Assembly: GCA_033558025.1 (NCBI GenBank) | Contig: JAUCEF010000013.1 | Span: 365,001-429,000, forward strand | Direction: 5' to 3' | DNA: 64,000 nucleotides | Source: Phytophthora sp. 'mugwort' | Lineage: Eukaryota > Oomycota > Peronosporomycetes > Peronosporales > Peronosporaceae | Shown: positions 21,542 to 33,062 of the stretch, in pieces | Layout: each line of letters begins with the position of its first letter | Position numbering within the stretch: the first letter of the stretch is position 1 | The notes under the pieces: generated by a model | The model's database searches: none | Told to the model about the DNA's origin: nothing | Seen by the model: the letters and a program-made list of their open reading frames with translations, nothing else | Made by a program: the position numbers and the translations under genes

Positions 21542-22499
21542 GTGTAGCTGGGCACCGGATCTAGGAGCAGACGAATACGAACGGAGAAGTTCACTGATCC
21601 GAGGACAGACAGAACGCGGTATGGCCGGATCTATCGGGAATTCTTGGCGCATTAGAATGAATATGAAAGCCCCAACTGAGTTGATAAATCCGATCTCAAC
21701 TGCGGAACACTCCTCCACGATTTCCTTCGTGAACTAGCTAACCGGAACCGTTTCGGTGTGATGCAGTCCCATGAAGAACTGTGAGTTTGATGGGGTTGCG
21801 GTGAGTTGGACGCCGCGATGACGGATTGGAAGAAGCATATATGGGAAGGCCGCACATCGGAGGGAATGGGTTGTATGCGTGAAGTGACGCATATTCTTGC
21901 AAGCTCGACGAGATGAAAGTGATATCCGGATAGATTGAGTTCCCGGAACAAGGAGTCCGGTCTAAATATGCGTATTGAAGAATGTGACCGAGGTGGGGCC
22001 GCTGTACGACGACAACTTCGGGCAGGGGGGCGGTTGGGGAGAAGCATCAAATTAGAATTTATGACGCCGCGGAAACGAGCTGATATGCGAGATAGGGCGA
22101 GGAGATCACCCGGAGGACAACTGACTAGTTGTTTGGCTCGGTAGAAATGATTTTACATTATTTAGTATAAAGGGGTTATTAGCGTCAATTTTTACATTGG
22201 TATACAATATCTACGTAACTGAGGTAAAAAGATCGTGTTTGAAGTTTGAAATCAAAGCTACTCCTCAAGCTTTGACCCCCCTCACTCGCAAGACTTCGTC
22301 GAACAAAGTTCAGTTTGGATTTTTTCTCCCATCTGAAAGTCCAGCCAAGAAGACGCCATGCGCGTTGTGCGACCGAATTCGCGCCCCAAAGTGCTCTCAG
22401 TGAACTGTTCATTCGTACCAATGAGAAGGCAATCTTGTCGCTGTATTGGAGCATGCGCAATCTCTGTTTAAAAGAGTATATATAGCGTATCATTTCTGC

Positions 22500-23703
22500 T
22501 CCAGAATGGATACGAGGACGCAAAGATTATTGGCTCAAGCATCTGGACAGACATGAATTCTACGAAGGTGAGTTTTCAGGAACCAAGAGGGCTGGTGAGA
22601 AAATCACAACTCCATCGAGCAAAAAACAAAAAGCTCGGGAGCCTTTTTGTGCAACAGAGCGTCAGACCTTGTGGAGGCTACCATTGGAGTTTCAAGCGGA
22701 GGCGCTGCTCTCGGATTCGTTTGTTGAGCTGCAATCATTCCATTGGCTGATGAAGAGATTGGTTGAGCGCACAGAGTGAAGCAGCTCTACCTCACCGCCA
22801 CGTTTTGGGTGGCCCTGTTTTCGATAAATTTGCTGGGCTGTTTGGAGTGGAACAGCGCGTGGCGTTGGTTGCTTTGCAGCGCATTTCGGGCGGCCGTGTA
22901 CACTTTCTCTCGGATGTGCGGCACAATGTTTCGAAACAGAACATTTTAGGCTGCCAGCTTTCACTATTTGGAATTGTGATGACGTACGCACTCAGACGTA
23001 CAGGCTCGGAGCATCACGCGTTGGTGCTCGCTGGGCAAAAGGAGGCGATTTTGGTGGAACTACGCGATGGCGGTTAGAATGTTGGTGCAATTGTGACGGA
23101 CAATGCTGGTCAATGTGGACGGGCCAGGAGATTCTAGCGCTGCGATGATCCACAAATTGTTTTCTGCGCTGTTGTGCTCACGACATCAATAACTTGGTAA
23201 AAGCCGTTTTAAAACGGGTCATTCGAAACTGTCTTCGAGGAAGCAGCAGCAGTTGTTAACGTCCTAAATGCATCGTCCGAAAAGTGGCCGTTCGTGCTAA
23301 CAGAGCGATGGCAGCTCGCTATGGGAAAGATTCAGCTCTGGCTCTGTGTTCCTTGTGCATCACTCGGTGGAACGCTATGCTAAAGTGTTTTGCATCCCCG
23401 TTACGCGTGAGATCAGCTCTGCAAGATTTCTCGTACGCCCTCTTAAACAATTCTGATTTTCCAGATAAGCTTCGAGTGCTGGGTAAGAAAAAAATCGTTT
23501 TTTGGAATGGATTGGAGGACGCCAAGAGAGTGATTCGACCACCTTATATTGCATCCTATCGGACGTTTTGTTATCATTTGAAGATATTTACAGAGGTGCG
23601 GACAGTAAATATGCGATACACTTGTCAAGTGTGTGGAGGAACGCTGGGTCGCTTGTGAGCAACCTTTGTTTGGCTTGGCCATTTTTCTTCATCCTGAGTT
23701 TGT
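22500..23703 (+). pseudogene. Decayed hAT-family transposase
   Basis: Translation across several frames gives a hAT-like order: HFLSDVRHNVSKQNILGCQL and SLFGIVMTYALRRTG, then TDNAGQCGRARR, an AHDINNLVK-like stretch, and NASSEKWPF. The DNAGQCGRAR block and the following A/CH-D-N-L motif are typical of hAT/DUF659 transposases. Stop codons and frame changes near 22750, 23077 and 23200 break the gene. The upstream piece with SSIWTDMNSTK may be its N-terminal region. No terminal repeats were identified. Confidence 0.6.
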
Positions 23704-24256
23704 GAGCGAAGCTAGAAATTTCCCTCAGACAAAGGTGACCACAGAACATGAAGTGTGTGAGCTTTCCCTTTACTACTAAGCAGCCAATTGTTCGTCAGCA
23801 CGTATGCGAACAGAACCGTGAAGAACGACCACCAAGAGAATCCGACAGGAAGGCGGACAATGACTGCGTCACCTGATCTGACCGAGCTGGCGTGCATCCC
23901 ATCTCCTAGTGAATTCAACATAATGGTCACAATAGAAGATGCATACCAGCAGACCAGGTCACCGGAATGGCGCCCAAAATGCTCAATATGATTATGCAGC
24001 CGGTGCATCAAATCCAGATAGCACCACGCCTTGCCGGTTGCATCGCATCCGCATCCGCAGCGGAAGAGGCAAGGCTTCGCACTCCGCGTAGCCGCTATAC
24101 GACGTCATCAAGAAAGACCCAAGCTCACACAAAGAAACGCCAGAATGAACTCATGGCGAGCGCAAGAGCAACTGTTTCCAATGCACGTCAGCTATATTGC
24201 GGCGCTGAAAATCTGCCCGTTCTTCAACATTCACCAGGTCGAGATTCGGAAGAGAT

Positions 24257-25150
24257 GTCAACGCCGGGAAAACTAATGAGGGCCCGCGGGTACTTCTCGA
24301 AAAGCACCTGTTATTCAAAGACAGTACGACCCGAGAGGTGTCGTTTTCTCCGTGGAGGGATACCACTGTAGCGGCAAAACCCACTACAATCACACTTCAA
24401 CGGCTTCTTCAAGCAGCACGTCGCGCGAACTACACGCCTGTCATCAGAGAGGTGGGAGGCGCACATGACGATCCATTTAGACGGCAGACTCATGTTAGTG
24501 TTACACGGATAACGACTCTAAACCAAGTTGCGGCAAATGCTGGAGACTTAGCTCGCGTCCATGACGCCGTATACGTGCCTACCGCGTTTTCATTTATGCA
24601 ATCACTTCCAGGTGGGCCAAGCCAGCAACCTCATCAAGATTACAGTGATGCAGACCGAGACACAGTTCGTGCGCGTTATCCAGATAGTATGCCAGCAAGT
24701 GCGATACTGGCTTTGGAACATGGTACCCTACTAATTGTTTACGATGGATGCTACGACGTTGCTCGTCAGCGTCGACGGCGATAGGTAGAAATCCCTCTTG
24801 GCTTCACGATACTCTTCCGCGGCGAATTATTTCACTCCGGAACCGGGTACTCTGAATTCAATTACCGCTTGCATTGCTATCTACACTTCGCCAACACGGA
24901 ATGGGTACCGGACATGGTGACTGCTGTACGCGTTGTATATGCCAATACTACAGACATACAGACACCAGATCGAGCGCTATCCAGCGCCCCAGATTTTTGT
25001 GTGAAAGCAATTTATCGTCCTCCCAACACCGTCAGCAACGAGAGCACGCGGGAACCGAAGGGGGACGTTCACATGTGTCATTTGCGGGGAAACATTCCAG
25101 ATAGCGAGCACTTGTCGTGCGCATGTTGCATCGCACAGATCTTAAAGTGA
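24257..25150 (+). pseudogene. 2OG-Fe(II) dioxygenase-like gene with one in-frame stop
   Basis: The frame is open from about 24257 (NAGKTNEGPRVLLEKH...) to the TGA ending at 25150, except for a TAG at 24782-24784. Both sides of the TAG are in the same frame. The reading shows H-x-D in PHQDYSD (His codon 24632, Asp codon 24638), then PLGFTILFRGELFHSG with a second His (24833), then NYRLHCYL with an Arg (24866). This is the H-x-D...H...R order of double-stranded beta-helix 2OG-Fe(II) oxygenases. The true start is unclear. A fragment of its N-terminal part is repeated in reverse at 27733-27945. Substrate is unknown; I infer the fold from motif order only. Confidence 0.5.
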
Positions 25151-26060
25151 ATTTGTCTAATATGTGTTGAAGTTGAAAGTTTCGTGAATTGCTACGCAAA
25201 AATGTATCTTTATCTTAGTAAGGACTCTACCTGCATACTGAGATGACGTCGGGTGCGTCACCGGAGTGCTCTCCAACTATCCGCCACTACGTAAGTGTAT
25301 AGCCATTAGAATGTAATCACTTATAGGGCAATAGTTGCAGGGCAGTCACTAGGAAGTAACGTAAACACGTATGTGCCGGGCAGAAGCCGCGACAGGACTG
25401 CGTCGTCTGGTGTGGCGCTCTCGATCTTTCTCTTACAGTGCTCGCTGAGCTGCAAAAGCTTAAGTGAGTGAGAGAGTGAGAGCCTGCCGCACTCCAGACT
25501 CCGCCGTACCGCAGGTATAGTTGTATACACCATAATAAAGCTAAGGTTACTTAGATTGCACTCGTAGCGCGCAGCACCATCTTGACCGCTCTCAGCCAGC
25601 AATGTCCTTTAGCATACAGTCCTTGGTATTGCCACCGAGCCATCAACACAGGCGTGTGGCAACATCGACACGCGCAGGATAGTCGATAGGATGTGCTCAC
25701 CTGACGCTGCCAGTATCCTGGGCACTGGCACTGGTGTCGGGCACTGGACACTGGTCGCCCGCACGCATCTCGCTGTCCTTGGTAGTAGTCGAATTATGTT
25801 TCACTATAGGTAACATACCATCTCAAATACCCCCAACTCATTGTTGGCCTGTTGCTCTCTCGAAACTCTTGCGACGGGGTAGCGAACTCTTGGGTGCTGT
25901 CAATATCCGAGCGTGACAGGCAAGATGATGCTTGGATGACGGAACGAAGCTATTGGTTACAGTACCAAATACAACTCCACTTTCGCCTGGATTCTCTGTC
26001 GGCATCATTAATCGCGATGGGGTGGCAGGATGGTTTGCGTTTACTCTTCTGCCAAAATCA
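25151..26060. other. Intergenic stretch in the transposon island
   Basis: About 900 bp with scattered short ORFs; nothing recognisable. A (GT)GAGAGTGAGAG-type purine-rich stretch lies near 25470. Confidence 0.4.
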
Positions 26061-26289
26061 GATATGTAATTGTACCTGAAACTCCCACATTTTCTTGTGG
26101 CTTCGTCTAGCCTTTTTTGCTCTGGAGATCGAACTTCTAGAAACTAGGTCGAGGATACGTGCTTCCTTCCGCTGTGGTGGAGTAAGGCGAATCCACCAGT
26201 GTTTCTGAAACACTGAGTACAAAATCCCCTTTTCTAGACAATAGCCGGCTCTTGATGACAGCGTGTGTTCCTTCAACAGTCGAAGTATC

Positions 26290-27599
26290 TCACACACCGA
26301 AGTGCATATAGGAGTTCGCCAAGCATTTCACAATCCGTGTTATACATTTTCACCAATGCAACTCGAGATACGCAGCAATTGTTCCATTCATCTCTCTCAG
26401 CTTGGCGAAATGAGCTTTAAAGACAGCCTCTGTGTTGGAATCAATAATCTTGTAAAACACGGCCATGTACTTGTCAGCTACCAGGGCGTTTTGGTACGTT
26501 GGCTGTCCTGGCGCCGGGTTTTCCACTCGAACTTGACCGAAATCTTGACGCACATTACTTTCAACGCTCTTTTATCATATGCCAGCGACATACCATCGAA
26601 GGAACACCAGGAAAGACTTTGCAGACAGCATTCATGCAAGCAGGATCTCGATCAGTTAAAATGATGCGGGCAAGAGGCACATCATTCTCGATCATAAGGA
26701 GGCGCAGCATGTTCAACGCCCATACAAAATCGGTTCCGCTTTACCTGGCAACCAAGCTTGAAATACTGGCAGCACAATGTTCATTCCGGTGGTCACGATG
26801 ACGTTAAGAAAAGGGAGGTCGATCCTATTCGTTTTATATGTGCAGTCCATGACAATGATGTCTGCATTCTCCTTAAGCAATTTGGCTGTGCGAGGGGAGC
26901 CCACGCAAGTTTCTCCAGTCGCTGAGATTCAGGATTAATCGTGTACATGAAAAAGAAATTGAGCTCTTTCATCCGTCTGAACAATGCCTGCATTGCTGTC
27001 TCGGATCCCAAGTCACTAGTGCGCGCAGCTTGCTTAACTTTGCGATGTCTTTGTGGGTCAAAAGCGAATCGGGATTAGAGAGATGAAGGCTCACATGAAT
27101 ACGAGACGGAGGAATTCCAACCGCAACTTGTGATACCACGAGATTTTCGACACTGAGTCTGTGCAGGAACGCAGAGAGATTTGGCAGATCGTTGGCGGTG
27201 AGCAGCATGAACGCTCAGATCTTCACTAGCAGAGTGGTTATGATTCACACTTCTTTCTGTGTGATAGATTCCCCACTCTCCATCCGGGTCGTACTGGTCC
27301 ACAGCTCGGATAGATATCCTCATTGGACAGCCAATTCTCTTCGACCCACGCTTCGTTCTAACTCGATCTCCATCCCTGAGCTTCTTTGTATTTTTTAACG
27401 CGCCAGCACGATCGCATTCGAAGTTTCTTGCGCTAACGGCCTTGTTATCATGTATTACGACATGCCGAGCTCTTCGTCTCGAGACGTTGAACCCGTGCTC
27501 GAGCGTCCGCGCATGTAGAGCTGCTTCTGCTTCGTCGTGATTTGGGTAGACGCACTGCGGAGGCGGAGGTATTGCTACCTGCGTAACATTCGACTCCAT
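26290..27599 (-). pseudogene. Decayed MULE (Mutator-like) transposase with FAR1-like N-terminus
   Basis: Starts with ATG at 27599. Exon-like reading gives a FAR1/WRKY-GCM-type zinc-binding region (RRRARHVVIHDN, FECDRAG, KRIGCPMRI, SVNHNHSASED). After frame changes come MQALFRRMKELNFFFMYTI, then IIVMDCTYKTNRIDLP with the first catalytic Asp, and IILTDRDPACMNAV with the second, followed by FPGVPSMVCRWHM. These are the standard blocks of MULE transposases. Frame changes near 27180, 26950 and 26880 and downstream stops make it non-functional. The 3' limit is uncertain and may reach about 26060. Confidence 0.7.
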
Positions 27600-27732
27600 T
27601 GTTCTCTTTAACGGCAGAGCAGTTGAGGTGAAGAATTGTTCTTCTAGCGCCTCCTCCGTCTATTTTGGTTTATCTACAAACGAACCATCGAGAACACAGC
27701 TCTTCGTCGCGTACGGCACCTGTCGGCTCCTA

Positions 27733-27945
27733 TCAGGTCGTACTGTCTTTGAATAACAGGTGCTTTTCGAGGAGCGCCCGCGGGCTCTCGTTAGTTTTCC
27801 CCGCCAACGCCACTATCACGAAACTGAAGTGAGGCATTTTCGATTGCTTAAAATCACGACAAAAGGCGATGAAGTCTGGGCTGATGTGAAGATGAAGTCG
27901 AGAGTGAAGACGATGAAGCCTGCCTTGGTGTGTGGGAGGGAACAT
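27733..27945 (-). pseudogene. Reverse-oriented fragment of the dioxygenase-like gene N-terminus
   Basis: Reads ...FVIVALAGKTNESPRALLEKH and LLFKDSTT, nearly the same as the plus-strand gene at 24257-24345. It then hits TGA-TAG where the two copies diverge. It may preserve a better N-terminus (KMPHFSFVIVALAG) than the plus-strand copy. Confidence 0.5.
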
Positions 27946-28289
27946 GCAATCACGGATATGTCAGTCGAGAACGACGCTCGGAACGAAAACGAATAGGATC
28001 GTGGCACCTACCTTGATGAAACCCCTGCTCCTGATTGCCCAACATTGCCTGCGGAAAATATCCCTAACTTCCCCCGGGAAAGCGTACCCATGGTATTCGA
28101 ATCTGGAAAGTAGAACTGAAGGTATTGTTCCTTATTCATCAGTCAGTCGTGGTTTTGTAGTTGTATTCGCAATAAGAGGCGTAAATACATTGCATTACTT
28201 CCAATTTTAAACCAGTGACCGGCTACTGATAACACAGTTTTGCTTCTCCACAGCACGGCACCCCAAACCATGCCTGCAAACCTATTTAG

Positions 28290-29271
28290 CTCGTCGGCCA
28301 GGAGCTTCACATCATTGCTGATGGTAACCACAGCAAGACCCGGCTCCGTGAGAGCCGCACCATTAGACTGCGCGTTCTGAGCCACTGCGGCGGTGTACTC
28401 GTTGTCATTGGCGTAGCGCAGCTGGTCGACCCAACCGCTGCTCGCAATCGGGTTCGAAGTGGCGGCAATTTAAATGTTCTTGACTGTATGCTGGCTGCCC
28501 GCCAACACATTGGCGGCCTTAAATGTCCAAGGGCGAACGACACCGTGGTAGCTTCCTCACAATACTATTCTGCGTCTGCTCTGTGGCGAGCGCAGAATGC
28601 TCACCCTGGTGGCCCTTCACGATCCGCATGGTCTGCGATGGGTTCTCGGTCCACGAAGTTGAGACCGCCAAAATCGCTTGAGCGAGATGAAATGGTTCTG
28701 GCACCAGACCACGAGCAAACAGCAACATCCTTCACCCGGGGCGTGAAATTTGTAGCACAATACGATCCGTAATACGGGAGGCCACATCATATAGGAGCGT
28801 CTTGTCGGTGGACGAGGCCAGCAGCTGCATGCCATCCGTGCTCCAGCAAACCGAGTCAAATGGACGCTTGGATCGTGGCCGAGAAGTCCAGGACCTCGCC
28901 GCTCTTCCGTCGTTCATACAACTGAGCTTATTCGAGTCCAAACTGACGGTAAATTCTATTATAAATGTACATGTGGGACCTGGAGCGCAATTCGACGAGA
29001 AGCGCACGCAGCCGTCGAGTCCAGGTTGAAGGGCGGTCACTTGGACACGCACACGCTAAGTCCTCGCTGGCCGTCATAATGATAAACGGACCCGTCTAGC
29101 GGTAGCTCACACTGAGGAGTATCTTCTGGTGGCCGACGACCTCCCCGGTGCTGTTGCCGGTGTCCCACTTGAAAACACGAGCCGTCTGGCCGCGGCCGGC
29201 GCTAACAGCTAAGGTCCGCTTTTCCTTTGAGCCGTCGCTCGCGTCCACGGAGTTTAGATCTGATATTATAT
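28290..29271 (-). pseudogene. Decayed AIP1/WDR1-like WD40 gene
   Basis: The minus strand reads DASDGSKEKRTLAV, then FKWDTGNSTGEVVGH, then a TAG followed by TGPFIIMTASEDLAC. Later pieces include SVCWSTDGMQLLASSTDKT and TEPGLAVVTISND. Order and wording match actin-interacting protein 1 (AIP1/WDR1), a two-propeller WD40 protein that works with cofilin in actin disassembly: the D-G/RGQ-F-WD-GNS-GE--GH block is characteristic. Several stops and frame changes are present, and only part of the usual ~600 residues remains. It is a broken copy, not the functional gene. Confidence 0.55.
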
Positions 29272-29502
29272 AATGGAGGATAGAAGGCGTCCTGCGGCAG
29301 ATAGAAGGCTCCCTGCGGCCTCAACAGCACGCAGCCACTGGGTTACGTTAGCGCACGGGTAAACGCAGCCCCGAGTTTTCCTGGTGCCGTTCCAGGTCTT
29401 TTTAAGGTCTTTTTTGTTTTAATTATTAAACGCCTTATTACATATTTACTAGCCTACTTAATGTTAATAATGTAAAAATTGCGTAATTAATCCGCACTGA
29501 AC

Positions 29503-30771
29503 TGACAGGGGGCGGAAGCGAATTTGACGGCTCCCCAGGTCGGGGGTCAGGCAAAGAACGCTGATCGGGTGAAGGCCGGAGGCCGAAACTTACTGGCGAT
29601 CGGCAGATCGCGACCGATCTACTCTTTATATGACCACAGTAGATCCCGATCGAGCCTCTATCACGGTCGACCCTCGACCAGATCCGGCAAGGGACGAAGG
29701 CCAAGATCGATCGGCGACATGCAAATCGAATCACGTCTAGTCCCGATCGGCCCCATATCGGATCGGAGCCAAGGGGCGTGAATCAAGACCAATCGGCGAC
29801 ATGTAAATCGTGATCGATCTGGATTGACTATGATCGGTAAGCGGCGGATCGTGATCAAGTTGCGATTTGGGCTGAGCCTCGATCCGATCTGCGGCCATGA
29901 ATCGCGGATGGAGTTAAGGAACAAGTTCGGGGTTTACCGGCGACCGGCGGGTCAGCATAAAGACCCGGTCATACGGGTTCTGGCAGATCGGGCCGATCGG
30001 TGGCAGAATCGGGCCGATCCAACGTTCGCAGATCGACACACTCCCAGTCGTCCGGGATCCGGCAGATCGGGCCGATCGGAATACACGTGCCGACATCCGC
30101 GATCTGGCCGATCGGTGCTCACAGATCTGTATACATGTTTCGACATCCGCGATCCTGCAGATCGGGATCAGATCAGTAGTCATCCTCGGAGATGGGCAAG
30201 TGTGGAGACAGTCTGTGTTGAGTGGTTGAAAAGGGATATGAATCAGGCTAGTCAGGAGGCACGACATAGGGTTCAGGATGGAAAGAAAGGATAAAAAAGA
30301 ATAAACAACAATCAGACTCGAATTTGCATTGGACGACTTAGGCGGTTTTCAGATACCGCGGACAGGGAACTACATTGGCTCACCAAGGTGTCGACAAGTT
30401 AAGGGTAGCAGATCTGGTATCGTGAGAGGAACGGATCGTATATTGGCCGACCCTCCCCTACGTTAGTGAACTACTGCTCAAGCATTCACCTCGGTCAATC
30501 CAGTGCTTGGCCGGCGATCATTTTCGGCTCTCAACTAGCAAGATCCGCTAAAGGAAGCGGCAGACAACTCAAAAGAAAGGAAAGGAACAACGCCAAACGG
30601 CAACCCCGGCCTCGGACCGACTCCAGGCACCCAATCGAAGGTCGACTATCCCAGATTGGAACCAATAACGGCAGCAGAGCGAAGACTTCTGCGCTACTCT
30701 AGACATCCCCGCGTCCCGCCAGGACGTTCAAGACTTTACGTCGATGTGTCCGTCGTAGTCCCGAGAGAGCA
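29503..30771 (+). repeat. GATCGG-rich dispersed repeat, copy B (LTR-like)
   Basis: Starts TGACAGGGGGCGGAAGCG and ends ...CCGAGAGAGCA, collinear with copy A (19350-20724) but about 100 bp shorter. Shared landmarks are ACTCTTTATATGACCACAGT-like sequence, TCGGCGACATG, TTTGCATTGGACGACT, TATTGGCCGACCCTCCCC and CGTCCCGCCAGGACGTTCAAG. Flanking bases (TGAAC and TGCAG) show no target-site duplication. Confidence 0.65.
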
Positions 30772-33062
30772 TGCAGCGGGCTGCGTAGCGTAGTGCGTCA
30801 GAGGAAGAGGTATGACTCCCCGAGTCATAACTGTGATTATCCTAATCCCTAAGGTCTCCGCAGAGACTTCGATCCCTCTAGTTATACCATTCTAGACTTA
30901 AAGAGTCAGTATTCGTAAACCTAGGGCAATACTCTCTTTGGTGCTAAAACTGAACTGATATTTGTTTGCGTATCTGCGGCAAAGCCGCCTGTGGTGAAAA
31001 CGTATGACTCTTACTATCTACCGTAGTTAAACCTAGTAAAATGCAGATGAGTGGCCCAGTGGCCACGTACTGAAATCCTATTAATCCAAGTGGTACGAAG
31101 TACCACTTACTGCAAGGTAACCCGTAGCATGTCTACACTCGTGTTTCCTTCGTGTAACCCCGTTATACCCCCCCCCCCCTAACCGTGGACACACCGTATC
31201 CACGAGGGTCCGATTGCATCAATCTCAAAAGGCCAGGAACCTTCGCTCCAAGATCGTTTCACTGTCCGTTCCGCATCGAGTATTCGCACTCAGACTTCCA
31301 CAGCCAATTGGTGTTTTGACCTCCCTCGTTCGCCTCACGACACCAGCTCTCGCCGCGGGCTAAGCCCCTATGTGTCTCCGATACCTCCATTATCTTCGTC
31401 ATCCCGTCCGGGAGAGATCTCCTACCGCGCGCCGCCCGTACCCTCGAGGCTCTCGGTGCGTGAGTATCACTCAGGGCACAAGCGCCGATACGGTCAGAAG
31501 ACCATGAGTGGAGACAGCGAAGGCGCTGGAAGCAGTGCCCCCGCGCGCTTGCGCGAGACACCCTCTTTGACGACCATGAGGACGGTGAAGAGGAGGCCGA
31601 CTACACTGAGTCCGTGACCGGTAGTAACCCTGTCCGCTCGCCGAGCCAGCGCCGCCAACCGCGCGCTCCGAATCCTTTCGAGCTTTCTGCAATTCGACCA
31701 GATTATATATCACAATCCCTGATTTAGATCCCGATTTATTCTATCTGCCAGCGAATTGCGGGTTTGAAAACGCAATTCTAGCCGATTTATTATAACTCCA
31801 CCTCTCGATCTGCCCGACAAAAGACGCACCTTTACATACTAAGTGCTACGAACGTGACAACAACACTCGGTCAAAGAAATTGATGGATGTAGAATATCAT
31901 CGAGCTAGTTGTGCATCAGTTTCCAACAACCTTGTTTGTGCCCACAAGTGCAGTATGTACTCTCAAGACTTTAGGTGGCGAGTCGTTTTTCTTATTCGCG
32001 TGTATGATATTTGTATGCAGTACGTTAGTGGTATATTTGATTTGTTTAACGATTCCCTTACGAGGCCCATAATGCACGAGGGCCAGTTCGAAACGTCACA
32101 GAGCCGAGAAGTGGTTTGTCGAACGGCAGCAAGCATCTCTGAGCCGTAGGCATCAGCACCACGATGTAGGAGCAGCTAGTACATACCGAGACGAAGCTAA
32201 AGAGCCATCGCACAGCGCAAATAGAGCAATATTAGAGCGTTAGCAGCCGGCGACATATTGGCGTCCTTCAAGGGACTCACCGCCACTGAAGATCACGTCG
32301 GTGGCAGGCCGCCACCGAAGTGATCGTTTTAGCAGACAAGGAATAGCGAACATACGACAAACTAGGCACGTTTTAGCTCCTTATGCATGTATATATATTC
32401 GATTTATTTACTGGTCGGGGTCGATCTACGGCCTTAAAATGGAGCGAGAAAAATCTGCAAAGAACAATAAATCGTTCGACATGTTATCAGTTGGGTGTAT
32501 CTATATACATAGCCCTCTAAAATTATTAAAAATACATTTTTTGATAAATTTCCTTTATTGGGGAAGTGCACCTACTGTCACCAAAGAAGCTTTGACCCTT
32601 CTCAGATATGGTTAATATGTGATAGATGATCCCTTATGCTCTGAGGCTATCGATTGGTTGTCTGGTTAGAAACACCAGCTAGGCATTAGAAACGATAAAA
32701 CCTACTCTCCTTGTGAAATATGCTTAAGAATAAAACTGCCGGCGTAATATGTCAGTATATACTACTTTCGCCTCCATTAGATAGTTGGTACCCTCCTGTC
32801 ACAGTAGCAAAATCGACCTGGCAAAAACAACTTTGTATTGTATATAAAGGGGTCGTTTTATGCGAATCTGTACGAAACACATGTATGTGCGACAATTTTA
32901 TCGTACAATTTGATTATTGCCACCGACAGTGAATCAGGATACCGGTATCGTACCCGACTTCTGTCAACAGTAGCGTTAGCATTTGATCACACGTTTTGAG
33001 TAGTTGCCATAAATTTATAGTCAAATCTCAATTTTGGCACCAGCAACTACGGCAGGTTGCTC
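30772..33062. other. Gene-poor region between repeat copy B and the CD36-like gene
   Basis: No recognisable complete gene. 31570-31725 (+) has an open stretch with DHEDGEEEADYTESVTGS and RAPNPFELSAIRPDYISQSL, which could be the start of a retroelement gag-like protein; it is unsupported by any motif. A run of 12 C lies at 31168-31179. 31730-33060 is AT-rich. Confidence 0.35.

Larger units (their letters stand above)
19264..22125. repeat. Composite repeat region bounded by ~90-bp direct repeats
   Basis: 19264-19353 and 22036-22125 are diverged direct repeats, sharing GGAGAAGCRTCAAAT, TGCGAGATAGG and GGAGGACAA-type blocks. Between them lie GATCGG-rich repeat copy A and a foldback inverted repeat. 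No ORF with a recognisable product is present, so this may be a non-autonomous or nested element. Confidence 0.5.
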
